Part shown: positions 46,766-57,086 of the stretch, one piece after another | Position numbering within the stretch: the stretch's first letter is position 1 | Layout of the letters: each line of letters opens with the position of its first letter | NCBI GenBank assembly: GCA_000827325.1 | Contig: KN832871.1 | Location: forward strand, 2,108,001 to 2,172,000 | Source: Oidiodendron maius Zn | Lineage: Eukaryota > Ascomycota > Leotiomycetes > Myxotrichaceae | Reading direction: 5' to 3' | DNA: 64,000 bases | Position numbers and translations under genes: made by a program | The notes under the pieces: model-generated | Seen by the model: the letters and a program-made list of their open reading frames with translations, nothing else | The model's database searches: none | What the model was told of the DNA's origin: nothing

Positions 46766-47932
46766 TGTCGATGGACTTGGACAGGAAGACGGGGTGGATA
46801 ATCGTAGGTATTATTAACGAGATCGAGCTCGAAACTGTCTCACGAGAGCCTACCAGAGAAAATCGAGGCCGGTGAGGAGGCGTTCGAGATGTTGGGACGG
46901 GGACTGCACGGGTCCTGGTCGCGAGACCTGACGAGGCTGGGCCACTGAACCATACAATGTTGGGCGGATGGCCGGGCGCAACAGCAACGTCCGATAGCCC
47001 AAGATTATGCTCGACTTGAGCTCTCGTCAGATTAGATGTGATGTTTGTAGTCTTTGATGGAACAAAGAGCGGGTCAGGAAAGGGAGAGGGAGAAGGAGAG
47101 GGAGAGAGCGCTCTCTTAACGCAGGGGGGTGATGTCGTGTGTCGTCGTATGGTGCAGATCAGCCCTCAGGCCAGATAGGAAACAGGAATGGGATATAGCC
47201 ACGTCGATGTGGTCTCGTCTCACGCCCGATAGGACGCGGCCATCAGCAAAAGCAAAGAGGAACGGCGCATATATACAGAGACATCCAGTACAGAGATATA
47301 CGGGATTGGTAAAGCTGGGAGAAAATGCGATATGTGAGTCGTCGGGCAACAGCCAGACAATGCGGAAATGGTGTTATCGGTCTCACAGCCTCTCGCGTGA
47401 TAAAGTAATCCGAGCCCCCATTTATTGCGTACATGCCAAAGGGCGTCGAGCAGAGCCAGGAACGGTGAGTACTGTATCCGCATTACGCCATCCGCAGCCA
47501 TTGGCCCGGCCGGCTGATAAGATCCAGTCTCTCTTCTCGTGCCATGGCGCACAGTAAGCAGACGTCAGACCTAGACTCGATGATATTGGCGTTATCATTT
47601 TCCTTGTCTCGTAATCCTGCAAGCCTTATGGCCTCCGAGGACGGCAATGAGTGCTACACGGAAGGGTCCCTTAATGCACGACTTACTACACCCAGTCATC
47701 CCTTCTTGGCCTTTCTCCGGTGAGTCCTAAGGGTTAGCATCTCTCACGATGTCACGCATGCACCCGCACTGGAAAGCAGAATAGTCAAAGCCAAGAGCCG
47801 TAGCCATTTTCCTAAGTACAACGATCAGATATCTGAATGCCATGCATTCGCCGAAGACATGCAATCCAGCCAACCATTGCAGATGTACGCCATTCTCAGC
47901 CCCCCATGCCCTGTTATATCCAGCGACCCCAT
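46766..47932. other. Intergenic: orphan gene promoter and RPL10 3' end
   Basis: No gene is supported. A GA-rich tract at 47081-47110 lies in the upstream region of the orphan gene. Frames on both strands are short and lack motifs. Confidence 0.5.
47081..47110 (+). repeat. GA-rich simple repeat
   Basis: Units of GGGAGA and GGAGA follow each other imperfectly. On the minus strand this is a CT-rich tract upstream of the orphan gene, possibly part of its promoter. Confidence 0.6.
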
Positions 47933-48938
47933 CTAAGCTTCAAAGGCAGCTGGGAAGCGTCGGACGTTGTCGGCCAACTTGCCGTGGTTGCTCAGGAACT
48001 GGACGTAGGCACCATCAACCAAGACCTTGCCCTCAGCCTTCTTCTCCATGTACTCCTCGCGGCGGAGAGGGGTGAAGCCCCAGTTCTTAGAGATGATGAT
48101 CTTTTGGCGGCCAGGGAACTTGTATTGCGAGCGGCGGAGAGCCTCAAGAGCGGTAGCACGGTCTGGGAGAGGTTAGCGCCGCCGCGATATGCGAGGAGAG
48201 ATTAGAACGTACGGGAATCACGAGTTCGGACACTCAGGATGATCTGGCCAATGTTGACACGGGCAACAGTTCCGTTGGGCTTGCCCCAAGCACCACGCAT
48301 TCCAGTCTGCAGTCTATCGGCACCGGCGCACGACAACATCTTGTTGATTCGGACGACGTGGTACGGGTGGGCACGAACACGGAGATGGAAACCTTCTTTT
48401 CCGGCAATCTTGACCAGGTACCTAGGGGACATGATGTTAGCTTCCTTCGTACATATAACCAAGTAAAGGTATCTGGATGTCGACTCTACATGTCCTCCCA
48501 AAAGTAACATCTCAAATACCCCACCTGACTTCATCACTGGGCAAACTTACTTGTTAGCGCAAATACGAGCGGCCTCAAGAGCCTCAGAGCTCAGCTGCTC
48601 ATACTCGTTGGATACCAAGTGGACACACAGAGGGAACTCGTCGACGTTCGCACGCTTTCGGCCAAGGTCGAAGATTCGGATCTTGGGATCAGGGACACCA
48701 CGGTTGAACCGAGACTTCGGGTACGGCTAGGACGCGAGAATGTCAGTGATTAGGCCTTTCATGATGGGATATATATTTCGGCAGCACGAAAATCGTGCAA
48801 TGAAGGCCGGAGAGGTGAGAGTGGCGATCGAGGGCCACCAGTTCTCCTCCGCCTCCAGAGAGGTTATGCTGACAAAAATGGATCCCTACGTACCTTATTC
48901 TTGCAATAACGGTAGCATCTAGCTGGGCGACGTGCCAT
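47933..48938 (-). CDS. RPL10: 60S ribosomal protein uL16 (Rpl10/Qsr1)
   Basis: Four exons (48938-48894, 48726-48551, 48421-48213, 48162-47933) give 219 residues. uL16 is loaded late on the 60S subunit and stabilises the peptidyl-transferase centre and tRNA positions. Conserved blocks are [15 protein letters not shown] in the first 45-nt exon, [44 protein letters not shown] with the flexible P-site loop region, [18 protein letters not shown], and [20 protein letters not shown]. The last intron acceptor (CCCAG) gives [13 protein letters not shown], which matches the family length. Intron sizes are 167, 129 and 50 nt. The gene stands in tandem, 538 bp downstream of RPL30. Confidence 0.96.
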
Positions 48939-49476
48939 CTTGAACGATTTCTCGGTGGCCGTAGATTTGATGTTTGTAGATGAAGACTGGAGGAAAAGTG
49001 AGGTGAGTCGTAAAGTAACCCAGATTCGGCTCCCACTTGCTGCGGATTGGAAATCCAAAATCTCGCTTAATTTTGTTCTGCTGACTAATTTAATCCCACA
49101 ACGGCATTTTTGAAAACAGGAAGAGTAGTGGGAATATTTTCATATAGAATGAAGATATGATATGATAGCACAGAGGGGGTAATTTGTGACAATAAATTCT
49201 ATCGGTTTCATTACATCGTATTTTACTGCCGGTAGAGTAGGTGTGGGTCGCCACACATGCCTCAAGTGCTGTGAACGGGACTGTCATTTCGAGAGAGGTC
49301 GCAAACTGCTCCATAGAACATATCAAAGCAAGCCAGCTATTGTGCCCTTTTCAACTTCTTTCTGAATTAGCTGGCTATGATTGTGTTTCTGGGTGAGATG
49401 AGGTATCATTCGCTAGGCTATACAGCTATACACAACGTTTGCCATATCTCAGAACCCCTTCCTCGGATCATGGCTT
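48939..49476. other. Intergenic: RPL10 promoter and RPL30 3' end
   Basis: No gene is supported. No CACGTG element like the pair upstream of RPL30 is seen here. Confidence 0.5.
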
Positions 49477-50009
49477 TTATGCCGTCTCTCCACTCAAGAT
49501 ATCCGAGTCTCCGGCATCGAGGACAGCCATGGTGGAGCATCGGAAGAGCTTTCCGCATGCGGTTCCAAGTTCAATCTGTTGTTGAGTGAGCAAATGTACC
49601 CTCCAAAGTCATGACGACTTTTTCGCAGGGCAAGATGGCGGCTGTGGCTTATAACAAAGGAAATATAGTTATGCTTACGTTGTTTCCGGCGAAGTGGTGG
49701 ACGTTGGTCTTGGACAGCATGGAGTAGTCTGGTGTAAGTTAGTTCCATCTGCGAATATATGACCGGAGGAAAACATACACTCGAGCTCGCTCTTGCGGAG
49801 AGGTGGGGTGTTGCCGGCGATGATGACCAGCTTGGCCTTCCCAGAACGGAGGGTCTTGAGGGTTGACTTGTAACCGAGAGTGACCTTTCCAGACTTCATC
49901 ACCAGCGCCAGGCGCGAGTTGATGTTGTCAGCTGTAAATAGTCAGTAAGAGTCTAACGCAGAGGAGAGAAAGACGAACCGGTCTTCTTGGTCTTCTTCGT
50001 GGGTGCCAT
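49477..50009 (-). CDS. RPL30: 60S ribosomal protein eL30 (Rpl30)
   Basis: Four exons (50009-49979, 49931-49779, 49728-49679, 49575-49477) give 110 residues, the expected size. eL30 lies at the subunit interface of the 60S; in yeast it represses splicing of its own transcript by binding a kink-turn. The protein reads [20 protein letters not shown], then [40 protein letters not shown] and [23 protein letters not shown], all standard. Intron lengths are 47, 50 and 103 nt. The first intron has a weak donor, GTTCGT, 31 nt into the coding sequence, which might allow regulation as in yeast. Confidence 0.96.
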
Positions 50010-50909
50010 CGTAGCGGTGATCCAAGGTCTGGATTGATCTTGAATGTGGTGTTCGATTGATGCTCCGGCTCTGGTTGATTTTGGAGGGATTTCGAAAAGT
50101 TCGCGAGAAACACATCTTGCGAGGGTTGCGCTAGGCGGCGCATCTTCGGAAGAATACAATCAGGTGATTTTTACTCACGTGGTATAGCCATCACGTGGTG
50201 TCATCCTGTTCCAAGCAATGCCTTGATTCCCTTTTAACGTTCCTGCTTTGCGACTCAGCCCTACCAAGTACGTAGGGATTTTTGCTAAGAATAGAAGACC
50301 CCAAGGAATGTATCTTAGGGATGTATCTTGAGGGTAAGCCTAGTTCTGTTCATCCCATCTCAGCTTACACTTTCAGCTCTGCCACGGTCCTCGCAACAGG
50401 CAAAACGCGAGAACATCTCTCTCGTGCGGCCCATGCGTACATACTGCGTCTGATTGAAGGTGCATGAAACTGCCGATCGCAGGAGACTCCCCGTCCCCTG
50501 GTTGTTGTCCTGTCGTGCTCCGCAAATTTCGTGGCAATATTAAAAGTGCCCGAGAGATGTTTATGCCATCATGCCCAGACATGACTTGACCCGCCCCTGC
50601 CTGTGAAGACCCATTGCCAAACACAATAAAACCTGCACTGCATGAAAGCGCCCAGTAAGCGTTCGTATTATAAGAGCTTTGATTTGTGCAAACGCGGCGC
50701 CCACCAGCTGAGTGAATGCGCTACAGAGAGCCGTCATTCTGTGGTTCGTAACCATCTTATCATCGAAAAACATTGCCCCAGCTGCGGACGGGGGTCTAAC
50801 TTGACAGGTAGACTACGAAAACACGGACACATCCAAAACGCAACAACATTTCTTTCCGCTCCCTTGCCTCCGCACAAGCTCTTGCTGTTGACGTCCTATA
50901 TCTCACGCA
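50010..50909. other. Divergent promoter between RPL30 and the coiled-coil gene
   Basis: Two genes start from this 900-bp stretch in opposite directions. It holds a pair of CACGTG elements near the RPL30 side. No other gene is supported. Confidence 0.5.
50176..50197. promoter_or_regulatory. Two CACGTG E-boxes upstream of RPL30
   Basis: Two perfect CACGTG hexamers sit at 50176-50181 and 50192-50197, 16 bp apart, about 170-190 bp upstream of the RPL30 ATG. CACGTG is bound by bHLH factors such as Cbf1, which controls ribosomal protein genes in some ascomycetes such as Candida albicans. Binding here is inferred. Confidence 0.5.
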
Positions 50910-52804
50910 ATGTCTACAGCGCCGAAAAAACCTCCTGCAGGCACTACCTCAGGTAGGAGGGCTCCAGGTGATACAGTAGTCGGTGCGCGTACCACACCAC
51001 CGCCATCCACGGCTACGAATGGGATCGGAAGAACACGGTCGTTGAGAGGGAGCCCCCTACCTGCGCGCACCGTCCAAAGAGGTGGCACCTCAAATCTCAG
51101 CACGAGCAGCACGGCACCCAGCTCTGCAGACGACGATGCCCGGGCGGAAATGGTCGCGTTAATAGACGACTTGAAAGAGCGCTTGCGCAAGAGTGAGACA
51201 GAGTCGGAGCACTTCCAGAAGCAAGCACAAGTGCTACAACTGAGGTTGGACGAGACTCTGGCCGAACAGGGCAAATGGGAGGACCGGTTGCACGAGACCG
51301 ACGAGAAGCTCGAGACTCTGAAGAATGAGCAGAGAGAGTCACAGAAGCAGAAGCGCGAGATGGAAGCTATCTACGAAGCAGAGAGGAGCTCCATGCTGAA
51401 GGACCGGGAGGAGATGGCTAACCGCGAGGAGGAGATGCAGGTGATCATTCAACGGCTGAAGGATTCACTGAGTCAAAAATCCAGCGCCGACGACGAAAGC
51501 AGAATCTCGAGACGTTGTAAGCGGATCCCACAGACCCTACAGGATCAGAAGACTACTAACACCCCTCATAAGCAAACAACTCGTCCCCCAGCATTGACGG
51601 ACAGTTCGCCCCATCCTCTGGCCTGAATCGCAGCGACTCAAAGAATAACTCTAAGCTGCTCTTACAGAAAGACCGCTTAATTGAATCCCTACGACTAGAA
51701 CTTGCAGAGGCGCAAATAAAGCTGGTAGAGTCGGAGAACATGGGGGGAGGGCGACTGCAGGAGGTCGAGCGACTGCTTCTCGAAGCACGAATGACGAACG
51801 CGCGAATCATGGAAGACAATGAGAGCTACCAATTACTCCTCTCACAGAAGACCTTGGCTGGCGACTTTACGCATAGCGATTTTATGGGCTCAGTTGCTCA
51901 CGCAGACACCTTGAACGCTCTCGAAGGGAGATCGATGGGCACCAGCCTTGCAGATGAGCTTTCCGACGCAGCAGAAGGCGAAAGCGAAAACTACAGACGT
52001 CTGGAGTCCGAGCTGAAGTCGCAGAAAGACCAAAATAAGGCATTGACACTATATATCAACAAGATCATCGAGCGCCTTCTCCAACACCAAGATTTTGAGG
52101 CCATCCTGGACCAGTCCATCGACGCACCCCCGATTGCAAACATACACAAAGACCTCCCTCCGCCACCTCCTCCAAAAGAAGCAAGCGGCGCCACTGTTCT
52201 CCAGCGTGCAAGATCCGTAGCTATGCGAACTGGCCGGCCTACACGTCCCCAGTCTCATATGCCAGCGGCTAGCTCTGCCTTAACTGATCCCGACACTGCT
52301 CCGAGCATTCCCTTCGGTCTGTCGCGCTCCACAAGCGTCCGATCTCGCCCTAGGAGCGAGCAGTACACAGGAGGCGCCGCCAGCGTCGTTAACCAGATGT
52401 ACCGAGGGAATAATGGTCAAATATCGCCTCCACTACAAGGCCCTCAGACGCCGCGACACTCGCAATCCTTCTTTGCACCACCGGCTGTGGGTGGGAATCC
52501 GAATGCGGCACACCGCGTCCCGTCCTCTGGTCAAGTATCTGGGAACTTCCCAGGCATGAGGAGCGATACGTCCTCGATAAGTGGGGACTCGGGAGATGTC
52601 AATACGCCGCCAAGCGTCAGCCCTCCGAGAAACCACGAGAAGACTACGACCTTCGCGGGTAACAAACCGAGACCCTTGAGGTTAGTGCAGGACCGCTCGA
52701 AAGCTGGCACTGCTGAGGAGGCGGCAAACAAAAGAGCCAGCTGGATGGGCTGGTTTGGTGGGAAGACTGACGTCGCGGTAAATGGAGCCGGAATTCCTGA
52801 ATGA
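50910..52804 (+). CDS. Coiled-coil protein of unknown function, conserved-looking fungal type
   Basis: Two exons (50910-51516, 51573-52804) give 612 residues. The intron has a perfect CTACTAAC branch and an AAG acceptor that restores NNSSPSIDG. The N-terminal 75 residues are Ser/Thr/Pro/Arg-rich. Two long coiled coils follow, about 75-200 (ALIDDLKERLRKSETESEHFQ) and about 225-380 (LLLQKDRLIESLRLELAEAQIKL ... NYRRLESELKSQKDQNKALTLYINKIIERLLQHQDFEAIL). The rest is disordered, with a Pro run PPPPPP after the second coil, and ends KRASWMGWFGGKTD, a short amphipathic tail. I recall similar fungal proteins annotated only as M-protein-like repeat proteins; a scaffold or cytoskeleton-linked role is possible but not shown. 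Confidence 0.8.
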
Positions 52805-53181
52805 AGGCTCTTTGACTCTTTGAAGGAAGCCGAGAGGGGACTGAAGTTGTATGATTTGTATATGAACATATGGATGATGAAACGTTTCTTCTTTTCATTA
52901 TAGAAAGGGCGCTGGAGGGACAAGTATTGCGCTTTGGTTGAGGTCCCTGTAAGGGGTCCTTTGGAAGCCCCAGATAGTTGTAACATGCTCTGGTTTAATC
53001 ATTCGTCGACTTTTCTACATACAATACTGTATACTAGATCTGCGAATTGCAATCTATCCTACTAGTCTCTAGAGAGTCCATAGCATGCTTTACTTAGTAT
53101 TGGATTAACCTATGCGGATCTTGAAATTCTTTTGGGTATTTATTACGGTACACAAGCAGGCAATTAACCAACCTTGCAAAT
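52805..53181. other. Convergent 3' region between the coiled-coil gene and PRP6
   Basis: No gene is supported. AT-rich DNA at 53000-53150 is likely the polyadenylation region of both genes. Confidence 0.5.
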
Positions 53182-56130
53182 TTATTCCAGTTTTCCCACC
53201 ACGATCTTCAAGATCTCTTCTATACCACGGGTTGCATTTTTTGGGTCTTTTGCCACAGTCTGCCACACCTCACCATGCCTCGGTTCACTCAAGATGCATT
53301 TTGCGATGACATCTGCTCGTTTTTCCTTCGAAACCATGTTAGCTTCTAAAAGTCCATATTTACTGGCTGGAAGGACACAACTCACTTCTGTCCCATGCTG
53401 CAATAAGAACTTATAGTACCAAGCCCAGGTGTCTCCAAGATCACTGTCAAGTAGAATAGCCTTTTCAAACCAATTTTGGGCTTTCTCTAATCGGCGCTCT
53501 CCCCAGAATATTCTCGCTATGGTGACAAAAAGAATAGGGTCATTATCAACTTTCTTAATAGCTTCGAGGGCCCGTGGTTTACGCTGTGTCCGGGGTTCAA
53601 GGTGCCAGATTGACTCGCTATATAATAGACCACTTGTCGGGACTTCTTGCAGAGCTTTGGCCATGAGAACCTTTGCTTGACTGATATTGTTTGCTCTTCT
53701 TTCGACCCGAACAGACTCTGTCCATAGCTCGGCAGACTTGGGGACTGCTAAACGCGCTCGGTCAAGGACACTGCGCGCTTTGACAACCATCCCAGCCTTC
53801 TCCTCCAGTCTCGAAAAGAGGAGCCAAAGAGGAATAGACTTAGGGCACGCCTTAGTTCCTGTACTGTACGCTTCTCTGGCCAGCGGCAACTTTCCTTCCC
53901 CTTCATATATTTGACCCTTCATCATCCACAGCTTTGCTGTTCCAGGAAAAAGTTGTAGCGCTTGAGTCACAAGATCAAGCGCAGCATCGACATCACCAAG
54001 TTGGCGCTCGAAAGCAACACTCTTCGTCCATACTCGATCGGTGGGAGCCTCCTGTCGTGCAGTCTTTAGTAATTCTCTCGCCTGCTCGGTTTGTTTATTA
54101 TCTGCTTCCAGTTTTACGGCCGCGAGCCAAATATCCTCGTTATTCGGGTTCTGGTTAAATGCCTTGCCTAAAACTCGTCGTGCATTATCGATCTCCCCTG
54201 CTTGCCACTTCTCCTTTGCTAGCATCATCCACAGTACTTCAGCCTGGGGACAAGCTTCAACAGCCTTCTCCAGGAGCTGCCACAGCGCCTCTCTGGTACC
54301 GTGGTTCTTCTCTAAGTCTGCAGCTGCCAGCCACAACTTTCTGCTGTTAACAAAGACGCGCAGCGCATAAGCATAGATTGCACGGCCAGTTTCGTACTTG
54401 CCTCGTCCGATACTTGACTTGGCATCCTCCATCCACTGGTCCTTTCGATCGTCATCCTCATCCAGTCCCCAACCAAGGGTTTCACGAATGATGTTTACAC
54501 ATGTTAAAATGGCACCTTCATCCTCGCATTTTTCCGCTTCGGCGATCCAGTCCTCACGTTTCAGCATTGCAGATTCTTTAGCAAGTTCCTGAACAGCTCT
54601 TTTCATCACACTGATCTTATTCGCATTTCCCATCTGCTCCTGGAGCCGTGCAGCTGCGATCCAGATCTCATGAGATGTTGGGATTGCTTTCCGGGCCTTA
54701 TTAAGAACCTTTTGTGCGTTCTCAGATGTCTCAAGTCGTGCGAGGGCTAGCCACAGCTCAACTGACAGAGGGATGAGCTCTGTAGATTTTGCGAGGAGAA
54801 GTTTAGCATCTTCGGGATCTTCTTCGAGATTGACCGCCTCCTTCCAGAGTGTAACTGACTGCGGGATATGATCTAAAGCATGTCTTAGGACTCTTTTTTT
54901 TGCTCTTGAGTCCGACTCGAGTTTCATAGCTTCAATCCAGAGGTTGACAGAATTATCATTTGCCTTGATTGCATTGGCTGCAATGATCTTGGCATTATGA
55001 TTATCATTCAGGCGTATGTTTTCTAGCCAAACATCTTCGTTTTTTGGACAGAATTCACAGCCTCTTGCAATGACGTTTCTTGCCGCTACTATCTTCCCTG
55101 CCAGTTCTTCCAACCGCGCAGCAGCAATCCAACCAGGCCCATGCTTAGGATTTGTTCGAATAACAGATTCCAGGAGTACTCGCACTCGCTTTATGTCTCC
55201 AACTTGTTCCTCTCCCTCCCCAGCTTGTGATTTCGCCAGGCTAGTCAGGTATCCTTTAGGGTCGATATTTGTCGCGCTGCCAGCGACAGAATCAGTACCT
55301 TGAGAAGCCTGATCAAGTTTGACCTTGAGGACCTTGTCTCTGGCAGCACCGATCTGAGCGAAATTCGTCATTGTTCCGTCCACCCCATCACCGCCAGAGC
55401 TCGCCATTCCGTCGTCTGTAACTGTAGTACCTAGTTCTGTCGAGTCTCGTGCTCCGGCAATAACACTGTCTGGGACCGCGTAAAATCTCTGCTTCATAGC
55501 CAATTTGGATCTTCGATTCTTTCCAGTCAAATCTCCAACTTCAGGCAGATTCGCCCAGTCTTCATCGCTAACAGTCCCTAGGGCTCTCTTCAAGTCCACG
55601 AATTGTTGTTGGATCTTCGGGTTATTTCGCTCGTACTCTTCTCTTTCGGCCTTTTCGCGTGCTTCCCTGTAGGTAGAACGGTCGGTAATCTGCTCATCTA
55701 TTTGGAGACATGATAAACAATCTTCAGTGAAGTCGTAAGGGGGAACATAGGAAAACGGTGGTGCTAACCTTCTTGCTTTGCGCCTCCTGTCCATTTTCTC
55801 TTCTACCTCTTGATATATCCGGTCGGCTTCATCATCATCTTTATCATATACGCCACCGGCAAACAGCCCCACCTCGTTCTCAGGATCCTGAAATCGCTCA
55901 TCATCGTCATCTTCATCATCTTTCTTTTCAGAGACACCGTAGGCTGTAGGCGCCGCAGATCCTAGTGCAGCTGCGCGTTTTGCGAGAGCCTCCTTGATCT
56001 GGTCCTCACTTGGGCCTTCTCGCGCAGGGCCAAGATCAGACCTTGTCGTAAAGCCAGTGGCCCCACGGCCAAGGCCAGCCACATAATTCTCTGGGGCTTG
56101 TTGATTAAGGAAGTCCCGTCGTCCAGACAT
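53182..56130 (-). CDS. PRP6: Pre-mRNA splicing factor Prp6 (U4/U6.U5 tri-snRNP)
   Basis: Two exons (56130-55769, 55666-53182) give 948 residues, the usual size. Prp6 bridges U5 and U4/U6 in the tri-snRNP and is needed for its assembly. The N-terminal PRP1 domain has GRRDFLNQQAPENYVAGLGRG... and NEVGLFAGGVYDKDDDEADRIY. The rest is an array of HAT/TPR helical repeats (for example HGPGWIAAARLEELAGK, ENIRLNDNHNAKIIAANAIK, VWLENIRL and WLAAADLEKNHG). The intron lies in KARR|EAREKAEREEYER; its donor GTTAGC is weak and its 102 nt hold no stop and keep the frame. Removal is preferred because the joined sequence matches the family, which has no insert here. Confidence 0.94.
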   Translation of the reverse strand: MSGRRDFLNQQAPENYVAGLGRGATGFTTRSDLGPAREGPSEDQIKEALAKRAAALGSAAPTAYGVSEKKDDEDDDDERFQDPENEVGLFAGGVYDKDDDEADRIYQEVEEKMDRRRKARRLAPPFSYVPPYDFTEDCLSCLQIDEQITDRSTYREAREKAEREEYERNNPKIQQQFVDLKRALGTVSDEDWANLPEVGDLTGKNRRSKLAMKQRFYAVPDSVIAGARDSTELGTTVTDDGMASSGGDGVDGTMTNFAQIGAARDKVLKVKLDQASQGTDSVAGSATNIDPKGYLTSLAKSQAGEGEEQVGDIKRVRVLLESVIRTNPKHGPGWIAAARLEELAGKIVAARNVIARGCEFCPKNEDVWLENIRLNDNHNAKIIAANAIKANDNSVNLWIEAMKLESDSRAKKRVLRHALDHIPQSVTLWKEAVNLEEDPEDAKLLLAKSTELIPLSVELWLALARLETSENAQKVLNKARKAIPTSHEIWIAAARLQEQMGNANKISVMKRAVQELAKESAMLKREDWIAEAEKCEDEGAILTCVNIIRETLGWGLDEDDDRKDQWMEDAKSSIGRGKYETGRAIYAYALRVFVNSRKLWLAAADLEKNHGTREALWQLLEKAVEACPQAEVLWMMLAKEKWQAGEIDNARRVLGKAFNQNPNNEDIWLAAVKLEADNKQTEQARELLKTARQEAPTDRVWTKSVAFERQLGDVDAALDLVTQALQLFPGTAKLWMMKGQIYEGEGKLPLAREAYSTGTKACPKSIPLWLLFSRLEEKAGMVVKARSVLDRARLAVPKSAELWTESVRVERRANNISQAKVLMAKALQEVPTSGLLYSESIWHLEPRTQRKPRALEAIKKVDNDPILFVTIARIFWGERRLEKAQNWFEKAILLDSDLGDTWAWYYKFLLQHGTEVSCVLPASKYGLLEANMVSKEKRADVIAKCILSEPRHGEVWQTVAKDPKNATRGIEEILKIVVGKLE

Positions 56131-57086
56131 CGTGGATGCAGGTGGCGTGAGATTTCAAGAGGTATCTGATATCGAGCCTCTGTTGAGGTTGCAAAGAACC
56201 TTGCCTTTTAAGCAGACAAGGCTGAGTCACGTGTATTAGATGAGTCATCATGCAAGGCAATCACCACCACCAGTCAGTTATGGTTTAAAATGATCCAATC
56301 TCACTGTCACTTCACAGAGCTGTGTCATCTTCCAGTTACTCAAGTGATAGTTGCCTATGAAGTTAATCTCCTGCAAGAGGAGCGCATGCCACGCATATCC
56401 TGTAGCAATAAGGGGGAAGCTGACGGGTTTACAGGCAACAAATGCTCTTGATAATGACTTCGGCTTACTGTTCTCAGCCTCCTAGTGAGAAGGCGAAGTA
56501 TCCGAACCCTCGTTATATTTTTGAGGTATTAGACCCCTCTCACTGCGTTCCAAACACCTAGATATCAGATGTTACCTAATCTCAGCGAATAAGATTGTCA
56601 GGAGGAGGCTAGATACATGGCCACGGCAGAGGAGAGGCTCCCATTATTAAAATCGGGTAACTTAACTGGGAACAGGTTAGATAACCAGCTCGTCGACAAG
56701 TTAGCTTCACTGAAGGACGATGAATAAGAGCACGCAAAAGAGTGGGATGAATAGGCAGAGCAAGGGGCAGGCATAGAAGTGGAAGGAAAGGAGAGGTAGG
56801 GCCGATGTAGATTTAGTACGTTAAATAGTTTTCATCCTTTAGATAATTTTTGATCGTAACGTCGTGAAGTGCATTTTGAAGATCGTAAACTCATAAGGCA
56901 TAGCCTCGTAACTAGTCTATCACAAATGTTCACCCTGATTCTATCCAAAGGAGAACCTTTAAACCCGTCGCTCATAACATCTTATCCAACTGATGTGGGA
57001 AAACCCGAAGAGGAACATGGCCGTCGCAAACACAAAACAAAACATATATGAAATGGAGAAAACGTGAAGAAAATGCAGACAGAATA
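56131..57086. other. Intergenic: PRP6 promoter and 3' end of the DUF3824-type gene
   Basis: Apart from the TGAGTCA/CACGTG elements close to PRP6, nothing is recognised. The right part is AT-rich. Confidence 0.5.
56223..56247. promoter_or_regulatory. bZIP (TGAGTCA) pair overlapping a CACGTG box upstream of PRP6
   Basis: TGAGTCA occurs at 56223-56229 and again at 56241-56247. The first overlaps CACGTG at 56228-56233. TGAGTCA is the Gcn4/CpcA-type site and CACGTG the bHLH site. They lie about 93-118 bp upstream of the PRP6 ATG. Function is inferred from position only. Confidence 0.45.

Noticed and set aside
48422-48550. Possible C/D snoRNA in RPL10 intron 2 (a GTGATGA C-box-like motif at 48537-48531 on the minus strand)
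   Set aside because: No CTGA D box follows in the intron and no terminal stem is seen.
50282-50956. Short open frames in the RPL30/coiled-coil intergenic region
   Set aside because: They are short, lack motifs, and lie in the shared promoter region.
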